Part shown: positions 13,594 to 22,308 of the stretch, in pieces
Layout of the letters: every line of letters starts with the position of its first letter
Numbering within the stretch: the first letter of the stretch is position 1
DNA from: Stenotrophomonas sp. MYb238
Lineage (GTDB): Bacteria; Pseudomonadota; Gammaproteobacteria; Xanthomonadales; Xanthomonadaceae
NCBI RefSeq assembly: GCF_009496535.1
Contig: NZ_WIDL01000030.1
Coordinates: 1 to 38,487 of the forward strand
Direction: 5' to 3'
DNA length: 38,487 nucleotides
Position numbers and translations under genes: made by a program
Notes under the pieces: model-generated
What the model saw: only the letters and a program-made list of their open reading frames with translations
Database searches by the model: none
Told to the model about the DNA's origin: nothing

Positions 13594-15283
13594 GGTTCAA
13601 CTCCGGATTGCAGGGCATATCGGCCGCGCGGCGCAAATCTTCAAGGCGAAGCACGAGATTGGCCGCCGAGGCCCGATGCAGATCTTCCGGCACATCCTGC
13701 CCATCCGTCACCCATGTGATCGGCAAATGGTGATCCACTGCCACCGAAAGGGCCGAGCCGAAGCGGCCGGTCTCGTCCAGCTTGGTCAGCACCAGGCCCT
13801 GCGGGTTGGCCGCGCCGAAGCGGCGCACCACCTCGTCCATGTCCTGGAAACCGGTGTTGGCCGGCAGCACCAGCAGGGTGCGGATCTGGCCGGCGGCGCG
13901 CAGCCACTGCAGCTGGGCGGTGAGGGCGCGGTCGCGCTGGCCCAGCCCGGCGGTGTCGATCAGCACCAGCTTGTAGTCGGCCAGGCGCTCGAGCAACTGG
14001 TTGAGGTTGGTGCCGCTGCTGGCCTCGTGCACGGCGATGCCGAGCTGGCGGCCGAAGCCGTACAGCTGCTCGCGCGCGCCGATGCGCTGGGTGTCGGTGG
14101 TGACCAGGGCCACGTCGCGGGCGGCGTGGGCTTCGGCGAAGCGCGAGGCCAGCTTGGCGATGGTGGTGGTCTTGCCGGCGCCGGTGGGGCCGACCAGGGC
14201 GATCACGCCGCCGGCCTCGATCGGGTCGACCGGGGCGATCGGCAGCCGCTTGGAGATCAGGCCCAGCATCAGGCCGCGGGCGCGCGCCGGGTCGATGTCG
14301 GCGGGCATGCGCACGGCGACGTCGCGGGCCAGGCCGGCGTCGAAGCCGTATTCGTCCATCAGGTCCAGCGCGTTGGCGCGCACCGGGCTGCCGCGCAGGC
14401 GTTCGTCGGTGAAGCGGTGCATCTCGCGCTCGATCAGCTGGCGCATGCCGGCCACTTCCTGGCGCAGCTGGGCCAGCTGGCCGTCTTCGCGCGGGGCCGA
14501 GGCGACCACGCTCAGCGCCGGTGCGGCGGGCGCGGTCTCGGTCGCCGGCGCCGGAACATTGACGGTCGCGACGGCCGGCATCGCCGGTTCGGCCGCGGAG
14601 GCCACGACCGCGCGCGGCTGGGGCGCTTCCGGCAGGGCCGGTGCCGGCGTGGCCGGTTCGGTGCGCGGCGCCGGCGCGGCGGCCAGCGCGGCGGGGACGG
14701 CGACCGGCGCCTCCAGCGGCGGGTCGATCACGAAGCGGGCGCGGTTGAGCGCGGCCGGCACCGGTGCCGGCTCGGCGACGGCGAAGCCTTCGGGGCGGAA
14801 CGCCGGCACCACCGGGGCGTCGTCCAGCGCCGGGAAGGTGGCGAAGATCTGTTCCGGAAGTTCAGGCGCGCGTGCCGCGGCTGGCCGCGGCTGCGGCTTG
14901 AGCAGCGAGGAGAAGCGGCTGCCCGGCGCCAGTTCGACGCTGCTGTCGATGGAGCGGCCGGTGGCGCCGACCGCCGAGCGGGCCAGCGCGGCCACGGCCG
15001 AGGCGGTGGCCACCACCGGTTCCGGTTCCGGCGCCTTGCGGCGGGTCATCGCGGCGATGATCGCCTCGGCGGCGCTGCGCGGCTTGGGCGCCGGTTCCGG
15101 CGCCGGGCGCGAGGCCTCCAGGGCGCGCTGCACCGCGGTCTCGTCGTAGTGGGCGGCCGCCACGATCTCGACGCCTTCCTCGATCCGCCGGTTGGACAGG
15201 ATGACGGCGTCGGGGCCGTGTTCCTTGCGCACCAGGTTCATGGCGGTGCGCATGTCGGCGGCGACGAAACGTTTGATCTTCAT
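13580..15283 (-). CDS. flhF: Flagellar polar-placement SRP-type GTPase FlhF
   Basis: GTPase of 567 residues that sets the polar site of flagellar assembly. The basic N-terminal segment MKIKRFVAADMRTAMNLVRKE starts the B domain. About 200 residues of Ala/Pro/Val-rich linker follow, long for the family. The NG domain then has G1 GPTGAGKTTT from about 365, VTTDTQRIGAREQL, DTAG at 443-446 and TKLDE at about 500-504. The start at 15283 is chosen because MKIKRF is the family's standard beginning, but it has no clear ribosome-binding site. An in-frame ATG at 15349 has AAGGAG about 12 bases upstream and would add 22 residues, so both are possible. The remaining gap to flhA (to 15445) holds no promoter I can defend. 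Confidence 0.95.
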   Translation of the reverse strand: MKIKRFVAADMRTAMNLVRKEHGPDAVILSNRRIEEGVEIVAAAHYDETAVQRALEASRPAPEPAPKPRSAAEAIIAAMTRRKAPEPEPVVATASAVAALARSAVGATGRSIDSSVELAPGSRFSSLLKPQPRPAAARAPELPEQIFATFPALDDAPVVPAFRPEGFAVAEPAPVPAALNRARFVIDPPLEAPVAVPAALAAAPAPRTEPATPAPALPEAPQPRAVVASAAEPAMPAVATVNVPAPATETAPAAPALSVVASAPREDGQLAQLRQEVAGMRQLIEREMHRFTDERLRGSPVRANALDLMDEYGFDAGLARDVAVRMPADIDPARARGLMLGLISKRLPIAPVDPIEAGGVIALVGPTGAGKTTTIAKLASRFAEAHAARDVALVTTDTQRIGAREQLYGFGRQLGIAVHEASSGTNLNQLLERLADYKLVLIDTAGLGQRDRALTAQLQWLRAAGQIRTLLVLPANTGFQDMDEVVRRFGAANPQGLVLTKLDETGRFGSALSVAVDHHLPITWVTDGQDVPEDLHRASAANLVLRLEDLRRAADMPCNPELNHAVA

Positions 15284-15445
15284 GCTGGAGTACCGGGAAT
15301 TCGTGTGCGGGTGCGGCGCGGGAGCAGTGGCGTTGGCGGTGTCGTGCATGGCGGTGCGTGCTCCTTCGTCCTTCGTTGTGGCGGTGGCCGATCAGGTGTC
15401 CGTTCTTTGACGTGGCCCGATGCCGCTGCCGGTTTCCAGGCTTCC

Positions 15446-17551
15446 TCAGCTGATCGTGCCGACCAGCTTCAGGCGCTTGTCTTCCGGTACCTCGCTGTAG
15501 GCCAGCACCGACAGCGAGGGGACGCTGTGGCGGACCATCCGCGCGAGGGCGGCGCGGACCGGGCCCGGTACCAGCACCACGGCCGGCTCGTTGCGCGCCT
15601 CCTGCTTGCCGACGCATTCGGCAAGACTCTGGTGGAGGCGCTCGGCGAGACCGGGTTCCAGTGCGGCACCGTTGCCCTGCGTGGATTCCTGCAAGACCCG
15701 TTCCAGTTGCGGATTCAGGGTGAACACAGGCAGTTCCGGCGACATCCCGGCAATCTCCTGCACGATGAAGCGGCCCAGGGCGTTGCGCACCGCGGCGGTC
15801 AGCGCGACCGGGTCCTGGGTGAGCGGGGCGTTCTCCACCAGCGCCTCGGCGATCTTGCGCAGCTGGCGGATCGGGATGCGCTCGACCAGCAGGTTCTGCA
15901 GCACGCGCGCGACCGCCGAGATCGGCAGCGCCTTCGGGGTCAGGTCCTCGACCAGCTTGGGCGCGCTCTTGGCCAGGGTCGCCAGCAGCTGCTGCACTTC
16001 CTCGTGGCCGAGCAGCTCGGGGGCATGCTCGCGGATCAGGTGCGAGAGGTGGGTGGCCACCACCGTGGCCGGGTCGACCACGGTGTAGCCCAGCGATTCG
16101 GCGTGGGCGCGCTGGTGCGGCTGGATCCAGGTGGCGTCCAGGCCGAAGGCCGGGTCCTTGCCGGGAATGCCGTCCAGCTGGCCCATGGCGCTGCCCGGGT
16201 CCAGCGCCAGCTCGCGGTCGGGGTGGATCTCGGCGCTGGACACCGGCACGCCGTGGATCAGCACGCGGTAGGTGGTGGCCGGCAGCTCCAGGTTGTCGCG
16301 GATGTGCACCGAGGGGATCAGGAAGCCGACGTCCTGGGTGAGCTTGCGGCGCACGCCCTTGATGCGCGCCATCAGTTCGCCGCCCTGGGCCTTGTCCACC
16401 AGCGGGATCAGCCGGTAGCCGACCTCCAGGCCCAGCGGGTCGACCGGGCGCAGTTCGTCCCAGCTCAGTTCGGCGGTCGGCGCCGGCTGCGAGGAGAGCA
16501 GGCCGGGGATCTCGCCCGGCGCGGCGGCGCCCTCGGCGCCGGCCTGGGCCGCGGTGGCCATGTCGCGTTTCCACAGCTTCCAGGCCAGGAAGCCGAGGAT
16601 CGAGGCCAGGATCAGGAAGGCCAGGTTGGGCATGCCCGGCACCAGGCCGACCAGGCCGATGATCGCCGCGGCGATGGCCAGGGCGCGGTACTGGCCGAAC
16701 ACCTGGCCCATCATCGCCTCGCTCATGTCCTGCGAGCGCGAGGCGCGGGTGACCAGCATCGCCACCGCGCTGGATACCAGCAGCGCCGGCAGCTGCGCCA
16801 CCAGGCCGTCGCCGATCGACAGCAGGGTATAGGTGGCGGCAGCCTGGCCGAACGGCATGCCGTGTTGCAGCACGCCCACCGCCAGGCCGCCGATCAGGTT
16901 GATGAACAGGATCAGGATGCCGGCGATGGCGTCGCCGCGGATGAACTTGCTCGAGCCGTCCATCGCGCCGTAGAAGTCGGCTTCCTCGCGCACTTCCTCG
17001 CGCCGGACCTTGGCTTCGGCGGCCGTCAGCAGGCCGGCGTTGAGGTCGGCGTCGATCGCCATCTGCTTGCCGGGCATCGCGTCCAGGGTGAAGCGCGCGG
17101 TCACTTCCGACACGCGCCCGGCGCCCTTGGTGATGACCACGAAGTTGATGATGGTCAGGATCGCGAACACCACGATGCCCACCGCGTAGTTGCCGCCGAT
17201 CACGAACTCGCCGAACGAGGCGATGACCTTGCCGGCGGCCTCGTGGCCGTTCTGGCCGTTGAGCAGGATGACGCGGGTGGAGGCCACGTTGAGCGCCAAC
17301 CGCAGCATCGTGGTGATCAGCAGCACGATCGGGAAGATGGTGAAATCCAGCGGCCGCTTCACATAGACCACCGCCAGCAGCACCATCAGCGAGATGGCGA
17401 TGTTGAAGGTGAACAGGGCGTCGAGCACCGGCGCGGCCAGCGGCACGACCACCATCGCCAGCAGCGCCAGCACGATCAGCGGCGCGCCGAATCCCTGGCG
17501 GATCACCCCCAGCAGGCGGCGCGCGGTGCCGGGCATGGGCTGGGCGCTCAT
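15446..17551 (-). CDS. flhA: Flagellar export gate protein FlhA
   Basis: Large inner-membrane export component, 701 residues. About eight membrane helices span residues 20-320. The conserved FHIPEP-type loop region is present (LDAMPGKQMAIDADLNAGLL followed by the ADFYGAMDGSSKFIRGDA segment). The C-terminal cytoplasmic domain forms the nonameric ring that receives substrates and chaperones. Length is normal. Its ATG overlaps the flhB stop (ATGA). Confidence 0.97.
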   Translation of the reverse strand: MSAQPMPGTARRLLGVIRQGFGAPLIVLALLAMVVVPLAAPVLDALFTFNIAISLMVLLAVVYVKRPLDFTIFPIVLLITTMLRLALNVASTRVILLNGQNGHEAAGKVIASFGEFVIGGNYAVGIVVFAILTIINFVVITKGAGRVSEVTARFTLDAMPGKQMAIDADLNAGLLTAAEAKVRREEVREEADFYGAMDGSSKFIRGDAIAGILILFINLIGGLAVGVLQHGMPFGQAAATYTLLSIGDGLVAQLPALLVSSAVAMLVTRASRSQDMSEAMMGQVFGQYRALAIAAAIIGLVGLVPGMPNLAFLILASILGFLAWKLWKRDMATAAQAGAEGAAAPGEIPGLLSSQPAPTAELSWDELRPVDPLGLEVGYRLIPLVDKAQGGELMARIKGVRRKLTQDVGFLIPSVHIRDNLELPATTYRVLIHGVPVSSAEIHPDRELALDPGSAMGQLDGIPGKDPAFGLDATWIQPHQRAHAESLGYTVVDPATVVATHLSHLIREHAPELLGHEEVQQLLATLAKSAPKLVEDLTPKALPISAVARVLQNLLVERIPIRQLRKIAEALVENAPLTQDPVALTAAVRNALGRFIVQEIAGMSPELPVFTLNPQLERVLQESTQGNGAALEPGLAERLHQSLAECVGKQEARNEPAVVLVPGPVRAALARMVRHSVPSLSVLAYSEVPEDKRLKLVGTIS

Positions 17552-18678
17552 CGGCGTGCCCCCGGGCCGAATTCGTCGATGTCCACGGCCGGCTGCTGCG
17601 GCATCGGCCCGCCGCGCCAGGCGCGCAGCTGGTAGACGTAGGACAGGATCTGGGCGACGGCCGAATACAGTCTCACGGGGATTTCCTTGCCGAGTTGGCT
17701 TTCCCTATACAAGGCGCGTGCCAGCGGCGGCGCCGAGACGATGGCCACCCGGTTGCCGTCGGCCACCTGGCGGATGCGCAGGGCCAGTTCGTCCACGCCG
17801 CGCGCGACCACGGTCGGGGCGTTCATGCGCCCGGCCTCGTACTTGAGCGCCACCGCGTAGTGGGTCGGGTTGACCACGACCACGTCGGCGCCCGGCACGG
17901 CCTCCATCATCCGCCGCTGCGACATCTGCATCTGCATCTGCCGGATCCGGCCCTTGACCTCCGGGCTGCCCTCGCTTTCCTTCATTTCCCGCTTGACCTC
18001 CTCGCGGGTCATCTTCAGTTTGCGCAGCCAGTTCCAGTGCTGGTACGGCGCGTCGATCGCCGCCAGCAGCGCCATCGCCCCGGCCGTGGCCAGCAGCAGC
18101 CGCAGGGTGAAGCCGAACCCGTCCAGCACCGCCCGTTCCAGCGGCATCCGCGGCAGGCCGCGCAGGGCGTCCAAGCCGTGCCAGATGCACAGGCCGGCGG
18201 CGGTGCCCACGAACAGCACGCGCAGCAGCGACTTGGCCAGTTCGGCCAGCGACTGCGCGCCGTAGATGCGCTTGATCCCGTTGAGCGGGTTCATGCGGTT
18301 CAGGTCGGGCATCAGCGCCTTGGACGAGACCCGCAGCCCGCCCATCAGCAGCGGCGAGACGAAACTGGCCAGCAGGCACACCAGCAGCAGCGGCCAGGTC
18401 GCCAGCAGCAGCTTGAGCAGCAGCAGCCCGGCATGGCCGAACAGCGCGTCCGGGGTCTGGAACAGGCCCGGGTCGGGGGTCAGCGCGCCGCGCATCCAGG
18501 CACGCGCGTTGCCGCCGATCACGCCGGACAGGGTGGTGACGGCGACCACGCCGGCGCCGAACACGGCGGCGGTGGCCAGTTCGCGCGAGCGCGGGATGTC
18601 GCCCTTCTCGCGGGCGTCGCGCAGGCGTTTGCCGGTGGGTTGTTCGGTTTTTTCGGTGCCGTCTTCGTTCTCGGCCAT
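17548..18678 (-). CDS. flhB: Flagellar export switch protein FlhB
   Basis: Export-gate protein of 376 residues that changes substrate specificity from rod/hook to filament after self-cleavage. The N-terminus MAENEDGTEKTEQPTGKRL is the family signature. Four membrane helices lie between about 35 and 210. The charged linker leads to the autocleavage motif NPTH at 270-273 (VVVNPTHYAVALKYE). The ATG at 18678 is preferred over one 13 codons upstream, which would lie within the candidate sigma-54 promoter. It is the first gene of the flhB-A-F-G-fliA-cheYZA unit and partners FliK, encoded at 25558-26751. Confidence 0.97.
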   Translation of the reverse strand: MAENEDGTEKTEQPTGKRLRDAREKGDIPRSRELATAAVFGAGVVAVTTLSGVIGGNARAWMRGALTPDPGLFQTPDALFGHAGLLLLKLLLATWPLLLVCLLASFVSPLLMGGLRVSSKALMPDLNRMNPLNGIKRIYGAQSLAELAKSLLRVLFVGTAAGLCIWHGLDALRGLPRMPLERAVLDGFGFTLRLLLATAGAMALLAAIDAPYQHWNWLRKLKMTREEVKREMKESEGSPEVKGRIRQMQMQMSQRRMMEAVPGADVVVVNPTHYAVALKYEAGRMNAPTVVARGVDELALRIRQVADGNRVAIVSAPPLARALYRESQLGKEIPVRLYSAVAQILSYVYQLRAWRGGPMPQQPAVDIDEFGPGARR

Positions 18679-18712
18679 GGCCAGGCGCGGATGCAGGAGT
18701 CTGCCGCTGCCG

Positions 18713-18728
18713 TGCAAGAACCGTTCCG
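18713..18728 (-). promoter_or_regulatory. Candidate sigma-54 promoter of flhB operon
   Basis: The minus strand reads CGGAACG, 4 bases, TTGCA, with GG and GC ten bases apart as sigma-54 requires. It differs from TGGCACG-N4-TTGCA at two positions, so it is weaker than the sites before fliL and fliE. It lies 35 bases before the flhB ATG. Confidence 0.5.
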
Positions 18729-18793
18729 CGTCGCCGGTGGGCGGTGGGAAGGCGGGCGGCCAGGGGCCGGCGGCCCGCGCCGTGGGCGGTTAC

Positions 18794-18838
18794 CCGTGGC
18801 GCGGGCGGCCAGAGCCAGGCTGCCAGCCCGCGCCACGG
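18794..18838 (-). terminator. Hairpin after the MHYT-GGDEF-EAL gene
   Basis: A perfect 13-bp stem (CCGTGGCGCGGGC with its inverse complement) and a 19-base loop lie about 50 bases past the stop. No T-run is visible. The position between this gene and the flhB promoter fits a transcript boundary. Confidence 0.5.
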
Positions 18839-18887
18839 ATCGGCTGCGGCGCGCCGCCGCCGGGCTCCCGGCGGCCGGCCGTGGCCG

Positions 18888-20966
18888 TCAGGCGCCGCCG
18901 TACAGGCGCATGAAGCTCTCCGCGCCGACCGGATGCCCCAGCTGGTAGCCCTGCAGGTGGTCGCAGCCCAGGCGCTCGGCGTAGGTCCGCTGGCCGGAGG
19001 TCTCGATGCCCTTGGCGACGACTTCCATGTTCAGCGCATGGCCCAGGGCCACGATGGCCGAGACCACCACCACGTCCTCGTCGCTGTCCTCCAGCGCCAG
19101 CACGAAGGCGCGGTCGATCTTGATCTCGGTGGCCGGCAGCCGTCGCAGCTGCAGCAGGCTGGAGAAGCCGGTGCCGAAATCGTCGATCGCGATGCCCACG
19201 CCCAGCGCGGCGATGGCGCGCAGCACGCCGACCGCGGCGTCGGCATCGCGGGTCACCGCGTTCTCGCTGACTTCCAGGACCAGGCGCGAGGGCTCCAGCG
19301 CGTTGCGCTGCAGGGCCTGGCGCACGTCCTCGACCAGGCCGGGCGAGTCCAGCTGCAGGCCCGACAGGTTGACCGACACCTGCCAGTCGGGATGGCCGGC
19401 ATCGTGCCAGCAGCGGATCTGCCGGCAGGCCTCGTCCAGCACCCAGCGGCCGATCGTGTCCATCAGCCCGTTCTGCTCGGCCAGGCGGATGATGCGCTCG
19501 CTGGGCACCGGCCCGTGCGCGGGATGGTGCCAGCGGATCAGGGCCTCGGCACCGGTGGTGCGGCCGCTGTCGGCGTGCACCCGCGGCTGGTAGTGCAGCG
19601 ACAGCTGCGCGGTTCCCAGCGCCCGGTGCAGGTCCTCAAGCAGGCGCCGGTCCTGCTCGGCATCGGCGTTCATCCACTCGGCGAACTGCGCGTGGGTGTT
19701 GCGCCCGGCCTGCTTGGCGTGGCCGGTGGCGGTCTCGGCATGGGCCACCAGCTGCGGCGCGGCGGTGCCGTGCTGCGGATAGAGCGATACGCCCAGGCTG
19801 CCGGTCACGCGCATGTCGCGCCCGCCCACGCGCACCGCGTTGAGTGCGATCAGGATGCGTTCGGCCAGCGGTGCGGCGCCGGCGCCACCGGCCAGCGGCG
19901 TGGCGACCACGAACTGGTCGCCGCCCAGGCGCCCGACCAGGCCGCCTTCCGGCAGCAGGCGGCGCAGCTGTTCGGCCACGTCGACCATCACCGCGTCGCC
20001 CGCCTGCGGGCCGAAGGCGCTGTTGATGTGGCGGAACTCGTCCAGGTCCAGCGTCATCACCGCGCACGGCAGCCTGTCCGTGGCGCAGCGCTGCAGCAGT
20101 TGCTCGATGCGGTCGTGCGAGAGCTGGCGGTTGGGCAGGCCGGTCAGCGAATCGTGGCGGCTGGCGTGGAACAGTTCCTTGCGCGCGTCGTCCAGCGAGG
20201 CCGACAGCGTCGAGTTGCGCAGGTGCAGCAGGCGCGCCTGCATGCGCTGCTCGAACAGCGAGATGACCAGCACCACCGCCATCACCGCCACCGTCAGCAT
20301 CACCACGCAGGCGGCCAGCCATTCGACGCTGATCCCGCCGTTGGTCGCCGCCCCGCAGACCGAGCCGGCCGGGAAGCGCGCTGCGGCCATGCCGGTGTAG
20401 TGCATGCCGACGATGGCCAGGCCCATCACCGCCGCCGCGGCCAGGCGCTGCGGCAGCGCCTTCTCCACCGCGCGCAGGCGGAAGGCGATGTACAGCGCGC
20501 TCCACGAGGCGACCACCGCGATCGCGATGGAGAGCACGAAGCGCAGCGGGTCGTAGTCGATGGCCGGCTGCATGCGCAGCGCGGCCATGCCCGCGTAGTG
20601 CATCCAGGCGATGCCCATGCCCATCAGCAGCGCGCCCAGCGCCAGCCGCAGGTGCGGCAGGGTCGGGCGCGAGACCAGCCACAGCGCGAACAGCGAGGCG
20701 GCGACGGCCACCAGCAGCGATTCGACGGTCAGCCCGAGGTCGTAGCCGAGCGGGATCGGCAGGCGGAAGGCCAGCATGCCGACGAAGTGCATCGACCAGA
20801 TGCCCGCGCCCATGGCGATGCCGCCGGCCAGCAGCCAGCCGACCGCCGCGCCGGAGTGGCGCGAGGCCGAGACCCGCGAGGCCATGTCCAGCGCCGTGAA
20901 CGAGGCCAGCATCGCGACCAGGACCGAAAGCACGACGAACAACGGGTTGTAGCTTCCTGCAAGCAT
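18888..20966 (-). CDS. Membrane MHYT-GGDEF-EAL protein with altered catalytic motifs
   Basis: Putative c-di-GMP signalling protein of 692 residues. Seven membrane helices within about 1-240 include three MHYT-type motifs (WSMHFVGM at 57, WMHYAGM at 121, GMHYTGM at 187), thought to bind metal and sense gas or redox state. The GGDEF domain (about 262-430) reads GGDQF at 348-352, so cyclase activity is doubtful. The EAL domain (about 445-690) keeps Glu-Ala-Leu at 474-476, Asn533, Glu565, the Asp pair 595-596, Lys616 and Gln672. However, the usual AEGVE reads AKGIE (Lys652), replacing the Glu identified as general base in RocR from memory. It may therefore be a binder or sensor. The start has GGGAGG upstream. 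It lies alone between fliR and flhB, with hairpins on both sides. Confidence 0.93.
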   Translation of the reverse strand: MLAGSYNPLFVVLSVLVAMLASFTALDMASRVSASRHSGAAVGWLLAGGIAMGAGIWSMHFVGMLAFRLPIPLGYDLGLTVESLLVAVAASLFALWLVSRPTLPHLRLALGALLMGMGIAWMHYAGMAALRMQPAIDYDPLRFVLSIAIAVVASWSALYIAFRLRAVEKALPQRLAAAAVMGLAIVGMHYTGMAAARFPAGSVCGAATNGGISVEWLAACVVMLTVAVMAVVLVISLFEQRMQARLLHLRNSTLSASLDDARKELFHASRHDSLTGLPNRQLSHDRIEQLLQRCATDRLPCAVMTLDLDEFRHINSAFGPQAGDAVMVDVAEQLRRLLPEGGLVGRLGGDQFVVATPLAGGAGAAPLAERILIALNAVRVGGRDMRVTGSLGVSLYPQHGTAAPQLVAHAETATGHAKQAGRNTHAQFAEWMNADAEQDRRLLEDLHRALGTAQLSLHYQPRVHADSGRTTGAEALIRWHHPAHGPVPSERIIRLAEQNGLMDTIGRWVLDEACRQIRCWHDAGHPDWQVSVNLSGLQLDSPGLVEDVRQALQRNALEPSRLVLEVSENAVTRDADAAVGVLRAIAALGVGIAIDDFGTGFSSLLQLRRLPATEIKIDRAFVLALEDSDEDVVVVSAIVALGHALNMEVVAKGIETSGQRTYAERLGCDHLQGYQLGHPVGAESFMRLYGGA

Positions 20967-20985
20967 CGCTCCCTCCCTACGCTCG

Positions 20986-21007
20986 ATGGCACGTTGGGGT
21001 GTGCCAT
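20986..21007. promoter_or_regulatory. Seven-base dyad upstream of the MHYT gene, possible operator
   Basis: ATGGCAC and GTGCCAT are exact inverse complements separated by 8 bases, 20-41 bases before the MHYT gene start. Size and place suit a dimeric regulator, but no family is recognised and it does not match sigma-54 spacing. Confidence 0.3.
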
Positions 21008-21095
21008 GGTCCCGCGCGCCGGTGCTTCCCCGCCGGCGACAGGGCTCCAGACTATCCCGGCCCGGCCCCGCCCGGGCAAGGGAACCGGCGCTGGA

Positions 21096-21120
21096 GGCGC
21101 CGTCCCGCCCAAACGGCGCC
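21096..21120 (-). terminator. Hairpin just after fliR
   Basis: An 8-bp stem (GGCGCCGT / ACGGCGCC) with a 9-base loop begins six bases past the fliR stop. There is no T-run. It is the likely end of the fliL-to-fliR transcript. Confidence 0.5.
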
Positions 21121-21125
21121 GCGCA

Positions 21126-21917
21126 TCACGACGTCACCTGGCGCGCCGCGTCGAATGCCTCGTCGAACAGGCGCTGCACCGGTGCGGCCATTTCCCCGGC
21201 CAGCAGGGTCAGCAGGAACAGGCCCAGCAGCAGCGACACCGGCAGGCCCAGCTGCATCGGGTTCAACGCCGGCGCGGCCCGCGCCAGCGCGCCGAAGGCC
21301 AGGTTCACCGCCAGCATCGCCACGATCAGCGGCAGCGCTAGGGTCAGCGCGCCGCGGAACACCTGCAGGAACAGGGTGGGAACCACCGAGGCCATCGCGT
21401 GCGGGTCGGGCAGCGCGGTGCCGATCGGCAGCGCCTTGTAGCTTTCCACCAGCAGCGAGATCAGCGCCAGGTGGCCGTTGCCGGCGAAGAACAGCAGGCC
21501 GAACAGCAGGTAGAACCACTGTCCGACCACGCCGGAGCTGCCGCCGCGCAGCGGGTCGGTCATCTGCGCGAACGCCAGGCCGGTGCCCTGCGCGACCAGT
21601 TCGCCGGCCATCGCGCCGGTCTCGAAGATCAGCCGCAGCAGGAAGCCGATGGTCACGCCGACGGCCAGTTCGCGCGCCACGGTCAGCACCGTGGCCGCGT
21701 CGAACCCGTTCCACGCCGGCACCGGCGGCAGCACCGGCGCCAGCGCCACCGACAGGGCGACGGCGAGCATCGCCCGCACCCGCGCCGGCACCGCGCGCGT
21801 GCCCACCATCGGCATGGCCATCAGCATCGCGCCGATGCGCAGCATGACCCACAGGGTGGTGCCGATGATGGCGAAGGCCTGCTGGCCGTCGATGGCCATC
21901 CGGGTGACGGGATCCAC
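21126..21917 (-). CDS. fliR: Flagellar export gate protein FliR
   Basis: Inner-membrane core of the export gate with FliP and FliQ; 263 residues, about six hydrophobic helices (LWVMLRIGAMLMAMPMVG, GVTIGFLLRLIFETGAMAGE, FYLLFGLLFFAGNGHLALI, LLLGLFLLTLL). The GxxxxxFxxQMTDP-like stretch (GTGLAFAQMTDP) is typical. The start is GTG at 21917, seven bases after the fliQ stop; an ATG six codons in is an alternative. It closes the fliL-fliR operon. Confidence 0.96.
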   Translation of the reverse strand: MDPVTRMAIDGQQAFAIIGTTLWVMLRIGAMLMAMPMVGTRAVPARVRAMLAVALSVALAPVLPPVPAWNGFDAATVLTVARELAVGVTIGFLLRLIFETGAMAGELVAQGTGLAFAQMTDPLRGGSSGVVGQWFYLLFGLLFFAGNGHLALISLLVESYKALPIGTALPDPHAMASVVPTLFLQVFRGALTLALPLIVAMLAVNLAFGALARAAPALNPMQLGLPVSLLLGLFLLTLLAGEMAAPVQRLFDEAFDAARQVTS

Positions 21918-21924
21918 GGCGCGC

Positions 21925-22194
21925 CTAGCCGATCAGGTGCGGGATGCGCTGGAACAGCAGGGTGGTGAACTCCACCAGGTGGCCGATCAGCAGGCTGCCG
22001 AGCGCGAACAGCGCCGCGGTCAGCGCCGCGGCCTTGGCGATGAAGGCGATGGTCGGTTCGTTGAGCTGGGTGGCGGCCTGGATGATGCCGATCACCACGC
22101 CGACCACCAGCACGACGATCAGCAGCGGGCCGGCGATCCATAGCGTGGCGACCAGGCCGCCGCGCAGTTCGGTAAGGGCAAGTTCGGGACTCAT
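21925..22194 (-). CDS. fliQ: Flagellar export gate protein FliQ
   Basis: Small export-gate subunit of 89 residues with two membrane helices (about 15-38 and 52-75) and the conserved QAATQLNEPTIAFIAK loop. The ATG is unambiguous by length. The upstream bases are the arm of a C/T-rich palindrome, so no ribosome-binding site is visible. This is unusual for a gene whose product is needed in several copies per gate. Confidence 0.95.
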   Translation of the reverse strand: MSPELALTELRGGLVATLWIAGPLLIVVLVVGVVIGIIQAATQLNEPTIAFIAKAAALTAALFALGSLLIGHLVEFTTLLFQRIPHLIG

Positions 22195-22204
22195 GCGGAA
22201 GGCC

Positions 22205-22305
22205 GGGAACGGGGAAGGGGGAACAGGGAAGGAAGAGGGCTCGGCGGCGGGAGGGGCGGGAAAAGAGGGAAATCCACCTTCCCCGTTCCCCTTTCCCCGT
22301 TGCCC
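22205..22305. repeat. Long imperfect palindrome between fliP and fliQ
   Basis: A purine-rich arm at 22205-22233 (GGGAACGGGGAAGG and on) and a pyrimidine-rich arm at 22276-22305 pair over about 29 bases with few mismatches. The element fills nearly all of the 114-base fliP-fliQ gap, starting three bases past the fliP stop. Its GGGAACGGGGAA wording resembles intergenic repeats I recall from Xanthomonas/Stenotrophomonas. In the transcript it would form a strong stem just before the fliQ start. Confidence 0.75.
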
Positions 22306-22308
22306 GCT

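Noticed and set aside
15350-15445. Sigma-28 or sigma-54 promoter before flhF
   Set aside because: A TCAAAGAA run is present but no -10 box at the right spacing, and no GG-N10-GC with TTGC was found.
13073-17635. 1520-codon open frame on the plus strand
   Set aside because: It is antisense to flhG, flhF and flhA, His/Gln/Arg/Gly-rich without domains, and is a by-product of GC-rich third positions in the real genes.
18744-21341. 865-codon open frame on the plus strand
   Set aside because: Antisense to the MHYT-GGDEF-EAL gene; composition typical of GC-rich shadows.
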